Positions 47,890-58,249 of a DNA stretch of 64,000 bases are shown in pieces. Made by a program: the position numbers and the translations under genes. Source of the DNA: Cordylochernes scorpioides. Its lineage: Eukaryota > Arthropoda > Arachnida > Pseudoscorpiones > Chernetidae. The notes under the pieces are model-generated. The model searched no databases and was not told where the DNA came from. It saw nothing but the letters and a program-made list of their open reading frames with translations. The stretch lies in assembly GCA_030710605.1 (NCBI GenBank), contig CP092868.1, positions 30,452,011 to 30,516,010 on the forward strand, written 5' to 3'. Position 1 is the first letter of the stretch. Each line of letters starts with the position of its first letter.

Positions 47890-48475
47890 ATATATAAATA
47901 ACAATCACCGTACGGAGGAGATTAATAGAATCGTCGAATGTCGTGGTCCATTTGGATGAAGAAAGTGAAGACTAGAACGTGGCTGATTCAAAGCTAGCCT
48001 TTCAATGATACGCTAACCTTGACGTATGCACGAAGGAACGTGTGAACACTGGACATGCGTCGGACCTGTAGGTTGTTGTTGGGTGCTGCGCTGCCTGGAG
48101 TACAGGAGCTCCATCTATGATTCCTTTCTTCCTGTGAATCTGTATAAGACCGGTGGTCTTAATAAAGCTGTGTTGTTGGGTGCTGTGTTACCTGGAGTAT
48201 AGGAGCTCCATCTATGATTCCTTTCTTCCTGTGAATCTGTATAAGACCGGTGGTCTTAATAAAGCTGTGTTGTTGGGTGCTGTGTTACCTGGAGTATAGG
48301 AGCTCCATCTATGATTCCTTTCTTCCTGTGAATCTGTATAAGACCGGTGGTCTTAATAAAGCTGTGTTGTATGGTGCTGTGTTACCTGGAGTATAGGAGC
48401 TCCATCTATGGTTCCTTTCTTCCTGTGAATCTGTTTAAGACCGGTGGTCTTAATAAAACTGTGTTGTTCTGTAAT
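47890..48475 (+). repeat. LINE family D 3' region, last 97 bp repeated four times
   Basis: 47890-48072 is the upstream 3' region (GGAGATTAATAGAATCGTCG, GTCGGACCTGTAGG). Then AATAAAGCTG recurs at 48161, 48258, 48355 and 48452, exactly 97 bp apart. Each unit has GGAGCTCCATCTATG, GTGAATCTGT, hairpin AAGACC-GGT-GGTCTT, AATAAAGC and a short TGTTGTTG tail that runs straight into GGGTGCTG of the next unit. Confidence 0.9.
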
Positions 48476-48740
48476 TTTCTATCCATGCGTAAGCCAGCTC
48501 GTACAGACCATGTTATATCAGTCTATAAATGACTTGAAGGGAAGAGAGATTCTTGTATAGATCTCGTTCGTAATTAGCTTTTACTTTTCTCTTGCAGATA
48601 CTCCGTGGTAAATCCAGGTATAAGAAATTTCTTTTCCTCCAATTTACCAAGACCAATCTTTTTATTATTTTGATTAGTTTTAATTAAGTTTTCCTGTATA
48701 TAAATTCCATATTACCATTATAAATGTGATCAATTTGAAA

Positions 48741-48836
48741 AATTAAAATAATAACAAATGCACACATGTTCCCTACATTTCTACTCGGAGAATCTGCATG
48801 AGACTGAAATGTCTTAATAAAGCTTTTTGTTATGAA
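48741..48836 (+). mobile_element. LINE 3' tail with 9-bp duplication
   Basis: Flanked by AATTTGAAA at 48732-48740 and 48837-48845. Tail TGAGAC-TGAAAT-GTCTTAATAAAG then CTTTTTGTTATG. It sits at the end of a Penelope-like copy. Confidence 0.7.
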
Positions 48837-48845
48837 AATTTGAAA

Positions 48846-49085
48846 CTATTATAGACGCGTATGATTCTTTTTAAAATTAAACAATTTATACTGCCCTTAC
48901 TGCATTGGAAAAATTAAAGAGAGGGCCTGGCTCATCAGTGGTGAACCCTCTCAGCGGTTTCGCCAGTTTAATCTATCATACCGCTGTTATATTGCATTTT
49001 TCGATCTTCCTTTTATAGTGATACTGTTGCTAGACTCTTGGAATGGGTATTTTAGATTAACTATGGACATAAGCTTTGGAGCTAG
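48846..49085 (-). mobile_element. Penelope-like 3' region with scrambled hammerhead block
   Basis: Reversed sister of 44556-44812. Minus strand: AGCGGUA-UGAUAGAUU, CUGGC-GAAA-CCGCU, GAGAGGG, CACCA-CUGAUGA-GCCAG, CCCUCUC. Here the GAGAGGG/CCCUCUC pair replaces GGGAGGG/CCCUCCC of 7771-7806, a change on both sides. Confidence 0.6.
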
Positions 49086-49109
49086 CAGAAATACATACAA
49101 ATATAAATA

Positions 49110-49200
49110 TATAATATGCCTCGAGCAATCGCTCTTCCGCAGACATCAAATTGAGTCTTTTATTAGAACAAAGCTTTTTGTTGTTGTTGTATATATCTTG
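49110..49200 (+). mobile_element. LINE 3' tail with (TTG)n
   Basis: GAGTCTTTTATTAGAACAAA, GCTTTTTGTTGTTGTTGTA. A weak tail without a clear hairpin, body unknown. Confidence 0.45.
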
Positions 49201-49204
49201 TTGG

Positions 49205-49466
49205 TTTAAGATGTAGCACTGTAGGATGTTTTCAGGAGAGGTTTCAACATCTTGACTTTTCGTGCAAGTATGGAAAAATGTTTTGCTTTGTTGCCAAAGT
49301 GGATCATTTCTGTGTTAATTGTCTTTAGGCGAAAAATGAGGGTCATATCTCTTCTGTCTATATTGGCCATTAGTTTTTCTTCAGGAATGGTGGTACCACA
49401 ATTCCAATGCTGTGAGGTGTCAATCTTCCAGGTTCTGTTGAAAATATTTTTTCAATTAGTTCCTAG
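49205..49466 (-). pseudogene. Open frame, possible LINE C-terminus
   Basis: The minus-strand frame reads NIFNRTWKIDTSQHWNCGTT, then EEKLMANIDRRDMTLIFRLK and ends LKTSYSATS-stop, about 85 codons with no ATG at the start. DMTLIFRLKT is faintly like the SRLKTGH block of other LINE ends, but no zinc motif follows. Unassigned otherwise. Confidence 0.3.
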
Positions 49467-49484
49467 TATTTTGTAATCTTCCTC

Positions 49485-49748
49485 TACTTCTTTCTTATCT
49501 CCACTCAATCACACTAAGGTATCAAGCTTGTAAAGCTTGTGACTTTTGATGGTGTCTGCCGGGGAAGTGTAGAGCTCATTAATAGATGAGTCAAAACAGT
49601 CAATAATGTGTTTTGGGGTTGAGAATTGCACTTAGTACATAGTGGGAAAACTTTGCAAGCATTCTGGAAAGTCATTGTCCATAGATGACCAGACTTAAGT
49701 CTGGAAATCAAAGACTGTTGTTCTCTTGGGAGGACAGAACCGGTGCTT
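49485..49748 (-). mobile_element. LINE family E C-terminal fragment
   Basis: Minus strand: CACCGGTTCTGTCCTCCCAA, MISRLKSGHLWTMTFQNACK, CTKCNSQPQ, then frame loss and the usual AAGCTTGATACCTTAGTGTG, TTGAGTGGAGATAAG tail. Confidence 0.7.
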
Positions 49749-50220
49749 GTTCTTCTTGTTCTGTACCAGTCATGTGTAGTAGTCTTGTTTAGTAGATGTT
49801 AGGAACATTGGATATTCTCTCTTTCTTCTTGTATCTTTGCACATAACAACGATACGTGAAAATTTTGCGTTTCAAGATTTTTAAAGACATAAAAATTTTA
49901 AAAAATGAGTTCATAAACTATTTATTTTTATTTAAGAAATGAGGAATTTTCGGATCGATAGTTTGTTTCCTCTGCATTAGGCGCACATATTTCAATATGG
50001 CGCTTGGTTGATTAATAAATTTAAAAAAAAATCGATGTTATTTCTTCATTATTCTCTTCCATTCCATCATGTGGGGAAATGATAGAAATTACTTCTGGTA
50101 TGGAAAGGTGCGGGAAAGAAAGAAAAAAAAATGGGTACGAGGCCAGTGACATCAGCAGGTGCATGGTTGGGTGACCCTAATATTTCTAGGCGTGTCACCA
50201 AGTGTCGCGATGTCACCTTT
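49749..50220. other. Unassigned AT-rich DNA
   Basis: No supportable feature. The end leads into the 80-bp array. Confidence 0.35.
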
Positions 50221-50224
50221 CTCA

Positions 50225-51838
50225 CAGAGACCTACTGTCAAATACCATCTTCCAATTCGGAAGGAGTTATTCAGAAAACAATATGAAGAGCCCGTTACAG
50301 ATGAAAACGATTTAGTGTCAAATACCATCTTCCAATTCGGAATGAGTTGTTCATAAAACAAGATGAAGACCTTGCTAAAGATGAAAACGATTTACTGTCA
50401 AATACCATCTTCCAATTCGGAAGGAGTTGTTCAGAAAACAAGATGAAGAGCTCGTTACAGATGAAAATGATTTACTGTCAAATACCATCTTCCAATTCGG
50501 AATGAGTTGTTCAGAAAACAAGATGAAGACCTTGCTAAAGATGAAAACGATTTACTGTCAAATACCATCTTCCAATTCGGAAGGAGTTGTTCAGAAAACA
50601 AGATGAAGAGATATTTAAAGATGAAAACGATTTACTGTCAAATACCATTTTTTAATTCGGAATGAGTTGTTCAGAAAACAAGACGAAGAATTCGTTAAAG
50701 ATGAAAACGATTTACTGCCAAATACCATCTTCCAATTCGGAAGGAGCTGTTCAGAAAACAAGATGAAGACCTTGTTAAAGATGAAAACGATTTACTGTCA
50801 AATACCATCTTCCAATTCGGAATGAGTTATTCAGAAAACAAGATGAAGACCTCGTTACAGATGAAAACGATTTACTGTCAAATACCATCTTCCAATTCGG
50901 AATGAGTTATTCAGAAAACAAGATGAAGACCTCGTTACAGATGAAAACGATTTACTGTCAAATACCATCTTCCAATTCGGAATGAGTTATTCAGAAAACA
51001 AGATGAAGACCTCGTTAAAGATGAAAACGATTTACTGTCAAATACCATCTCCCAATTCGGAATGAGTTATTCAGAAAACAAGATGAAGACCTCGTTAAAG
51101 ATGAAAACGATTTACTGTCAAATACCATCTTCCAATTCGGAATGAGTTATTCAGAAAACAAGATGAAGACCTCGTTAAAGATGAAAACGATTTACTGTCA
51201 AATACCATCTTCCAATTCGGAATGAGTTATTCAGAAAACAAGATGAAGACCTCGTTAAAGATGAAAACGATTTACTGTCAAATACCATCTTCCAATTCGG
51301 AATGAGTTATTCAGAAAACAAGATGATGACTTCGTTACAGATGAAAACGATTTACTGTCAAATACCATCTTCCAATTCGGAATGAGTTGTTCAGAAAACA
51401 AGATGAAGACCTTGTTAAAGATGAAAACGATTTACTGTCAAATACCATCTTCCAATTCGGAATGAGTTGTTCAGAAAACAAGATGAAGACCTTGTTAAAG
51501 ATGAAAACGATTTACTGTCAAATTCCATCTTCCAATTCGGAATGAGTTATTCAGAAAACAAGATGAAGATCTCGTTAAAGATGAAAACGATTTACTGTCA
51601 AATACCATCTTCCAATTCGGAATGAGTTGTTCAGAAAACAAGATGAAGACCTTGTTAAAGATGAAAACGATTTACTGTCAAATACCATCTTCCAATTCGG
51701 AATGAGGTGTTCAGAAAACAAGATGAAGACCTTATTAAAGATGAAAACGATTTACTGTCAAATACCATCTTCCAATTCGGAATGAGGTGTTCAGAAAACA
51801 AGATGAAGACCTCGTTAAAGATGAAAACGATCTAATTA
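50225..51838. repeat. 80-bp satellite, about 20 copies of strictly constant length
   Basis: Unit: ACTGTCAAATACCATCTTCC, AATTCGGAATGAGTTATTCA, GAAAACAAGATGAAGACCTC, GTTAAAGATGAAAACGATTT. Units start every 80 bp with no indels over 1.6 kb from about 50241 on. Early copies alternate two types (AAGGAGTTGT..GAGCTCG and AATGAGTTGT..GACCTTG), later ones are homogeneous. Confidence 0.95.
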
Positions 51839-52077
51839 TCTTTTCTTTCTTTTCCATGAATGGCTATTGAGTTGATTCTGGTAACGTTCAGTTACACGAT
51901 AAGAAGATGTCTTTTTTCTTTGTCATAATCTCCTCTATGTTACTATACACATTTCATCTTTCATTAAAGAAATTCTAAATACAATTTAACTTTAATATAA
52001 AGAAATAACATGCCATATTTATATAGGAAATGAAATCCCAAAAACATTTAAGCAAGATTTTTTTTTTTAATACAATT

Positions 52078-52320
52078 TTACGCAAATAAATTTACTGGCA
52101 ATGCGCTTTTTCAAATATCATCAAATATGATCTCTACAGACCTTACTGCAATGATATGAGTTATTGAATGAGAGGGCTTCGAAACCGCTGAGAGGGTTCA
52201 CTACTGATGAAGCCCTCTCACTCAATAACTCATATCATTGCAGTAAGGTCTGTAGAGATAATATTTGATGATATTTAAAAGAAGCGCATTGCCAGTAAAT
52301 TTATTTACGTAAAAATTTTA
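52078..52320. mobile_element. Long inverted-arm element around GAAA/CUGAUGA boxes
   Basis: Arms of about 105 bp (ACGCAAATAAATTTACTGGC through ATGAGTTATTGAATGAGAGG and the complement) enclose CUUC-GAAA-CCGCU, GAGAGGG, UUCACUA-CUGAUGA-AG. The arms extend stem II, so the boxes face each other at the tip of a very long helix. The stem I partner strand is absent. Relative: 25935-26090. Confidence 0.7.
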
Positions 52321-52477
52321 ACGATAGATGACAATTAAATTTAATTTTTATATACAATACAAACTTCATCGCAGAAAGGATAGTAGAAGTTTGTTTTGTG
52401 AATAAAAGAAACATTCATGTGTTTAAAGGATTTCATTTCCTACAATATAACTTTGATTAACAATAATCAGTGTCAAA

Positions 52478-52845
52478 ATTCGAAACTATTATAGACGCGT
52501 ATGATCCTTTTTAAAAATAAACAATTTCTACTGTCCTTACTGCAATGTAAAAATTAATGGGAGCGCCTGGCTCATCAGTGGTGAACCCTCCCAGGGAAGG
52601 CATCTCCTTATCGTGTAACTGAAAGTTGCTGATGGCTTGCGCCATATATCGGAATAAATATCAACTATTCTCGTTGATTTTTTAAATATTCCACAATTGG
52701 TCAAATAACCATTCTTGATTAATCAAGAAAAGCTAACCACGGACTTGTTTTGGGCTGTTAGTCCTCATCAGCGTGGTGCAAGCTATACCTAAAAAAAAAA
52801 AAAGAAGAATCATACGCGTCTATAATAGTTTCGAATTTTGATAAC
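52478..52845. mobile_element. Inverted chimera of two Penelope-like subfamilies
   Basis: The outer arms TTCGAAACTATTATAGACGC and GCGTCTATAATAGTTTCGAA lie at 52485-52505 and 52816-52836. Inside are a reversed scrambled-hammerhead block (52550-52600) and then a copy of the 12-kb subfamily (52600-52790), whose minus strand has CACG-CUGAUGA-GGAC, a degenerate hammerhead. One subfamily probably inserted into the other. Confidence 0.6.
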
Positions 52846-53029
52846 AAATGGCGAGCTAATGCATTCTAACAATCTGTGTGCAAAAAAAAAAAGCTATCAT
52901 TAACAGTGTATCCACTCAATCAAGGAAACACCTCTATAGGGTGAAATATAACCAATCATTATAGCAATTTTTAATATAATAAGAGATTTATTCTAATTGA
53001 TTTTAGTCTGAATTAATTGACTTCAAATT

Positions 53030-53400
53030 TCCGGAATTTTTATACATAATTTATACTGTTCTGAATATAGAGCAATTCATAATATAAATATATATTTAAA
53101 AATAAGGCTTATTTTGGATTGTAATAAGATTATTTATTAATCCGATATTTCAATGGACCAATCTTCCATCTTTTACGAGGTATTTTGCCGTGAATACTGT
53201 ACATTGCTACAAGAAAAAGGAAAAATACAAAAAGCTATCTAACTAATAAAAGAATTTAAGAAACCTTTCTAAAACTCTACCAAAAGAGTTACCTGTAAAA
53301 AATACCTTAAAATAATACAAATTTTTTGGTTCATCATTCCAGTACAGTATGCTATAGTTCTAATGGAAATATTATATATATAAGAATTTTGACGGTAGTA
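53030..53400. mobile_element. Old Penelope-like arm, low confidence
   Basis: On the minus strand GATGGA-AGATTGG-TCCATT-GAAA-UAUC-GG (about 53125-53165) follows the hairpin, GAAA, self-complementary AUAU plan of the 13.2-kb family. AGAGCAATTCATAATATAAA upstream matches the family's flank. The rest is unassigned AT-rich DNA. Confidence 0.4.
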
Positions 53401-53429
53401 TATTTATCTATAAAAATTAAGGTTACCTC

Positions 53430-53605
53430 TCCCCTCAAAATAGACGTCAAAACTAGACACCATCTATTGACCGACATTGCAAACTAGCGAACTCAGATCG
53501 TTGACAAAGCCACAACACCAGCTTTGGAAAACTGAGAAGCGTCTACCTAGAGACCATGGTTTCGGGCTAATGGCCCTTGTCAGTATAGGGCGGACTTTAT
53601 TACAT
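53430..53605 (-). mobile_element. Penelope-like end with hammerhead (minus)
   Basis: This is the inverted counterpart of 54250-54415. Minus strand: CUGACAA-GGGC-CAUUA-GCCC-GAAACCAUGGUC-UCUAGG, nearly the full hammerhead, then AGTTTTCCAAAGCTGGTGTT and the end TTTTGACGTCTATTTTGAGG. Confidence 0.65.
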
Positions 53606-53607
53606 TC

Positions 53608-53938
53608 GGTTCCAAAATCACTTTATTAGGTACCTCTCAACAAGAGCAACCTAGAAAGAGGGAATCATATATCGCCGCAACTCTTTATATAGTGTACACT
53701 ATAGTTAGCTGAAGAAGGGCTTGCCCGAAAGCTTCCTTAATCGCGTTAATAAAAAGAGTTGCGGCGATATATGATTCCCTCTTTCTAAATTGTCGAAATC
53801 CGCAATCCGTTTACCATGAAGAGCAACCTAGTTTATGATAATTGCAACAATGAATAATATGTTAAGGTTATTCACGTATTAAACAAAATGTTAACGTGGG
53901 ATTCAATCCCGGTTCATGGCTGTCGGGAATCGAGGGGC
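53608..53938 (+). mobile_element. TTAGGTACC-type repeat with a palindromic insert
   Basis: GGTTCCAAAATCACTTTATT, AGGTACCTCTCAACAAGAGC, then the insert 53655-53818, then AGAGCAACCTAGTTTATGAT and GGGATTCAATCCCGGTTCAT. Shows the uninterrupted TTTATTAGG junction used to date the MITE at 21526. Confidence 0.6.
53655..53818 (+). mobile_element. 164-bp inverted-arm hammerhead element with 13-bp duplication
   Basis: Flanked by AAGAGCAACCTAG at 53642-53654 and 53819-53831. Arms AAAGAGGGAATCATATATCG and CCGCAACTCTTT with their complements enclose the hammerhead-like block UUAG-CUGAAGA-A-GGGC-UU-GCCC-GAA-AGCU-U (53705-53734). Core and stems II/III are intact, stem I is poor. The most compact complete unit of this kind in the window. 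It encodes nothing. Confidence 0.85.
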
Positions 53939-54420
53939 CCTCGTCAATCTAGGGCGGATTTTATTCCATGAGATTTACAAGGGATCTAATGAAATCTTTA
54001 AAATCCACCAAAGAGGTGTTTAGATGACAAAGCGGCTAGGTCAAGTTTATGGCCAAACATAGATGGAAATTTTTCTGGGTGAATTGATAGGAGAGATGAC
54101 CTTTATTTTTGATAGATCAATATCCTCCCGGCAAAATTTCCATCTATATTTTAGCCATAGATTTGGCCCAGCCACTTTACCAGCTAAACACCTCTTTGGT
54201 AGATTGTGAGGATTCTATTGGATCCCTTGTGAATCTCAGGAAATAAAGTCCGCCCTAGACTGACGAGGGTCATTAGCCCGAAACCATGGTCTCTAGGTGA
54301 ACGCTTCTCAGTTTACCAAAGCTGGTGTTGTGGCTTTGTCACTAAACCGAGGCGGCTAGTTTTCGGCGACTGTCAATAGATGGCGTCTAGCTTTGACGGG
54401 ATGTTTATTTTTTTTTAATA
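53935..54420 (+). mobile_element. Penelope-like copy in inverted layout, with intact hammerhead
   Basis: An inverted partial copy (53935-54080, from GCCCTCGTCAATCTAGGGCG to AAACATAGATGGAAATTTT) faces a longer forward copy (54105-54420). The forward copy ends hammerhead, GTTTACCAAAGCTGGTGTTG, GGCGTCTAGCTTTGACGGGA. Together with 53430-53605 there are two head-on pairs. No RT is left. Confidence 0.7.
54254..54297 (+). ncRNA. Type I hammerhead ribozyme, all pairs intact
   Basis: CCUAGA-CUGACGA-GGGU-CAUUA-GCCC-GAA-ACCAUGGU-C-UCUAGG. Stem I is a perfect 6 bp, stem II 4 bp (one U-G), every core base is present, and the cleavage site after C54291 is the preferred type. Stem III is the palindrome ACCAUGGU, which can pair within or between molecules. 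In Penelope-like elements such ribozymes are thought to process the transcript. Confidence 0.9.
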
Positions 54421-54796
54421 CTAGACGGGTGACCCGGGCTTCGCCCCGGGATTGACCCGTGTGCATATCTACCCGAGTGATATATATTTAGATAAGGTTA
54501 TTTTTTATAATTGTTTGTTATTAGCATTATCTATTTGTTTGCATCAGCATAATTTAATCGTTGATAGAGGGCGCTGTTCGTGAGCTAAGTAGAATAATTT
54601 GAATATATAGTTTTAATAATTGATTTATATATATTTTTTAAAATAGCCTATCGTCTTCCCCGTATTTTTTTTTACCTATGTATGGAAATTTTGGTTTGAA
54701 TTAGTGAACTACTGCGAATTTGTATACCGGACATACAAACAAACAAACATACAAACAAACAAAAAACATACAAACATTGATTTTTATATATATAGA
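54421..54796 (-). mobile_element. Non-autonomous Helitron, 376 bp
   Basis: Minus strand: A|TCTATATATATAAAAATC at 54796 and, at the other end, hairpin CCCGGGGCGAAGCCCGGG, TCACCCGT and CTAG|T (54421-54424). Ends match the Helitron at 17297-17986. An internal (CAAA)n-rich stretch lies at 54730-54775. It abuts the Penelope-like copy. No Rep/helicase. Confidence 0.87.
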
Positions 54797-55082
54797 TAAT
54801 ATAGCCAACTTTATGAAATTCTCAAATTTTGGATTAGAATATTCAAAAGAGGATTGTACATTGTTTAAAATAAGGTAGGTTATGGTGAAGAGACCACGGC
54901 TTCAAGAGAAGACAGGTTAAGTAGTTATCCAAAGTTGGATCAAGTGAAGGAAGAAGATGAGTTCAAAGAGAATAGATAAGAAAAAAAAAAGATCAATAAG
55001 TTGAAATGTTTAGAGAAGGGAAAGGAAAGAAGAGATAAATCAAAAATAGGAAGATACGAAAGAAAAATTGCATGTCTAGAAA

Positions 55083-55820
55083 TCAAACAAGTGAATGAAT
55101 GAATGCGACCATACAGTCTAATTCCAAGACGAAATAACTCGAGACGATATCAAAATCCGTAACATGTGAAGGAAGGCAAAGTGGAGACAAGTAAAGGAAC
55201 AAGTGAAGTGGCCATACAGTCCAATTCAAAGACGAAATAACTCGAGACGATATAAAAATCCGTAACAAGTGAAGGAAGGCAAAAGTGGGTACAAGTAAAG
55301 GAACAAGTGAAGTGGCCATACAGTCTAATTCCAAGACGAAATAACTCGAGACGATATCAAAATCCGTAACAAGTAAAGGAAGGCAAAGTGGAGACAAGTA
55401 AAGGAACAAGTGAAGTGGCCATACAGTTCAATTCAAAGACGAAATAACTCGAGACGATATCAAAATCCGTAACAAGTAAAGGAAGGCAAAGTGGAGACAA
55501 GTAAAGGAACAAGTGAAGTGGCCATACAGTTCAATTCAAAGACGAAATAACTCGAGACGATATCAAAATCCGTAACAAGTAAAGGAAGGCAAAGTGGAGA
55601 CAAGTAAAGGAACAAGTGAAGTGACCATACAGTTCAATTCAAAGACGAAATAACTCGAGACGATATCAAAATCCGTAACAAGTAAAGGAAGGCAAAGTGG
55701 AGACAAGTAAAGGAACAAGTGAAGTGACCATACAGTTCAATTCCAAGACGAAATAACTCGAGACGATATAAAAATCCGTAACAAGTGAAGGAAGGCAAAA
55801 GTAGGGACAAGTAAAGGAAG
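55083..55820. repeat. 103-bp satellite, about 7 copies
   Basis: Unit: GTGGCCATACAGTTCAATTC, AAAGACGAAATAACTCGAGA, CGATATCAAAATCCGTAACA, AGTAAAGGAAGGCAAAGTGG, AGACAAGTAAAGGAACAA. The middle three copies are nearly identical. Minus-strand frames of about 100 codons are repeat translations. Confidence 0.92.
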
Positions 55821-56024
55821 CGACAAGTGCATAATTCACTGTTAGAAAAAGCCAGAAAGGTAGGCAGGATTTCCTGAGGAAGCCGCAAGGTGGATTTCTC
55901 CCCGATGGGAACAATTTTTTATTCCTTCCACTGTACCTCCCCCTCGACAATCCTTCGGAATCCGACTGAGGCGATGAGATCCCCTTCAAGGCGCCCTATT
56001 TCTACCTTATAATGTGTGATGTAG

Positions 56025-56275
56025 ACAATTGACAATTTAAACAATTTTATTGCTTCTTTTAATCAAATTTTACAAAGGTGGAAAAATATAATAATAAAAG
56101 GGCATATAAAGGGTAGGGGAATATATATATAAAGTTGTGTACAAATGTCTTCAGCAAGGAAGGCTTCCCCACCTTTTGAGAGTTCTCCTCCAGACAAAGT
56201 CTTCTTGTACACTCCTCAGTTCCACGACGAGGAAGTACCTATAGATGTGTGTCTTGGCAGACGCCAATGTCTGCT
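56025..56275 (-). mobile_element. LINE family H 3' end
   Basis: Minus strand: CACACATCTATAGGTACTTC, GAACTGAGGAGTGTACAAGA, AAAGGTGGGGAAGCCTTCC, CCTTTATATGCCC and the tail TTTGATTAAAAGAAGCAATA, AAATTGTTTAAATTGTC. One hairpin arm has decayed. Confidence 0.7.
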
Positions 56276-56399
56276 GTAGAGATAGAAGGTTTGGCTGAAA
56301 GACTTCAATGATATTGAACTAGAATTATTCGATCCCCGTTAAATTTCTTCTCTATATAACCTCATTATAATATAGAAATATTTATCGAATATTACATCT

Positions 56400-57190
56400 A
56401 CAAGTATCAATATCCACTCATGGAACTTAAGGAAGTTGTACCTTTACCATGTATATCAGGATTCAGACAATAACTCTGAAAGATATTACAGTGACCTTTA
56501 TTGAAGACACACTAGATACACTCATGGACAAAACTTAAGGAAGTTGTACTTTCAGCATGTATATCGGGATCCAGACAATAACTCTGAAAGATATTACAGT
56601 GACCTTTATTGAAGACACACTATATACACTCATGGACAAAATATAAGAAAGTTGTACCTTTTAGCATGTATATCGGGTTTCAGACAATAACTCTGAAAGA
56701 TATTACAGTGACCTTTATTGAAGACACACGAGATACACTCGTGGAAAAACTTAAGGAAGTTGTACCTTTAAGCATGTATATCGGGTTTCAGACAATAACT
56801 CTGAAAGATATTACAGTGACCTTTATTGAAGACACACGAGATACACTCATGGAAAAACTTAAGGAAGTTGTACCTTTAAGCATGTATATCGGGATTCAGA
56901 CAATAACTCTGAAAGATATTACAGTGACCTTTATTGAAGACACACTATATACACTCATAGACAAAATATAAGAAAGTTGTACCTTTTAGCATGTATATCG
57001 GGTTTCAGACAATAACTCTGAAAGATATTACAGTGACCTTTATTGAAGACACACTATATACATTCATGGACACAAATTAAGGAAGTTGTACCTTTTAGCA
57101 TGTATATCAGGATTCAGACAATAACTCTGAAAGATAATACAGTGACCTTTATTGAAGACACACGAGATACATTCATGGACAAAACTAAAG
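56400..57190 (+). repeat. 118-bp monomer array, about 7 units
   Basis: ACACTCATGGACAAAACTTA, AGGAAGTTGTACCTTTTAGC, ATGTATATCGGGATTCAGAC, AATAACTCTGAAAGATATTA, CAGTGACCTTTATTGAAGAC, ACAC. Spacing varies (about 105-120 bp) with small indels near the junction TATAT/GAGAT. This is the longest array of the family. No terminal A-run block is present on this side. Confidence 0.9.
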
Positions 57191-57194
57191 GAAT

Positions 57195-57590
57195 TTTTAG
57201 ACCAACTTCGGGATGAGACAACATTTTATTTCAGGCAAGAACAAACTATGAGTGATGAACAAAAGATAAACAAAAGAGGGAAGTATACAGAGTGTATAGC
57301 GAAATATAAACATAAAAAAATAATACTCTGCTAATAAAATAATAAATACTTTGTTACAATAAGATAATCACCGAGAGAAAAATTAGAAAGTGAAAAGTTA
57401 TCTGTAAATATTGAAAAAGGATCTTCAATATTATTTGTTGTATTTATTATTGTAAACAAATTGTTTTAGAGATTGTGTCGCGGTGTCGCAGAGAGAGAGA
57501 ATTCTATGACGACACAGGAGGAACAATGCCAGGCAGCTGGGACACCTGTTGATGGAGCAAGGGTTGAGGACCTTTCTGTCAGGTCATTGC
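57195..57590. other. Dispersed repeat piece, then unassigned DNA
   Basis: 57195-57250 (CAACTTCGGGATGAGACAAC) is a diverged copy of the block at 17565, 18870 and 22865. 57470-57600 (GGTGTCGCAGAGAGAGAGAA, GCCAGGCAGCTGGGACACCT) looks single-copy and GC-richer, no frame. Confidence 0.4.
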
Positions 57591-57845
57591 CGCTCTGACG
57601 ACAGCTTCTCATTGGTCATCTGGTCCTCATGATATCATAATATATTGATGAAAACTGACTCTTTCTTTCTACTTTTACTCTAAGAACTACTTCTCTTTAT
57701 GTAATTTTTTCAGTGGTATTGGGTATTCTTCCTGAAACATTGGTGATCTTGTCGTGATATCATGATGTCTTGATGAAAACTGACTCTTTCTTTCTGCTTT
57801 TACTCTAAGAACTACTTCTCTTTATGTAATTATTTCAATGTTATC

Positions 57846-58103
57846 TTGAAGATAGAGGCTGCCTGGCCAGAATTCATATTTCTTCAAAAAATAGACACTT
57901 CGGCCAGTTAAAATTTTATTTTTTCACGTTTCAACAAAAAAAAAATTGTCTTCGTCAGGATAAATAAATCAAAATAAGCATTTTGCAAGGTGTTAAAAAT
58001 TGTTCTTGAGATTGCAAGGGCGTTCTCACGCAATTTTTAAAATTTAGTCAGATATATGAGAGAATAAAACTTTAACCAGCCGAAAGTGTCTGTTTTTAAA
58101 ATA
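57846..58103 (-). mobile_element. Penelope-like copy with hammerhead inside the 135-bp array
   Basis: GCTGCCTGGCC, GACACTTCGGCCAGTT, the hammerhead (57917-57962, minus: CUGACGA-A-GACAA..UUGUU-GAAACGU) and AAGGGCGTTCTCACG. GCCGAAAGTGTCTG at the right is the inverted counterpart of the left end. Flanked by diverged TAATT.TTTCA.TGTTAT, which is also satellite sequence. Confidence 0.65.
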
Positions 58104-58249
58104 ATTCTTTCAGTGTTATTGTGTATTACGCCTTTAACGACTGAAACATTGGTCATCTAGTCACGGTATCATTTAGTCTTGGTGAAGTCAGGCTCTTTCT
58201 TCCTCCTTTTACTGATAACTACTTGTCATTGTGATTATAGAAAAAGAAA

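Noticed and set aside
50225-51838. CRISPR array
   Set aside because: There are no spacers. Whole 80-bp units repeat, there are no cas genes, and the genome is eukaryotic. The same holds for the other arrays.
55083-55989. Leu/Pro-rich 84-108-codon minus-strand proteins
   Set aside because: They are translations of the 103-bp satellite.
56609-56971. 120-codon repeat protein
   Set aside because: The frame comes from the 118-bp monomer array, and the same monomer has stops in other arrays.
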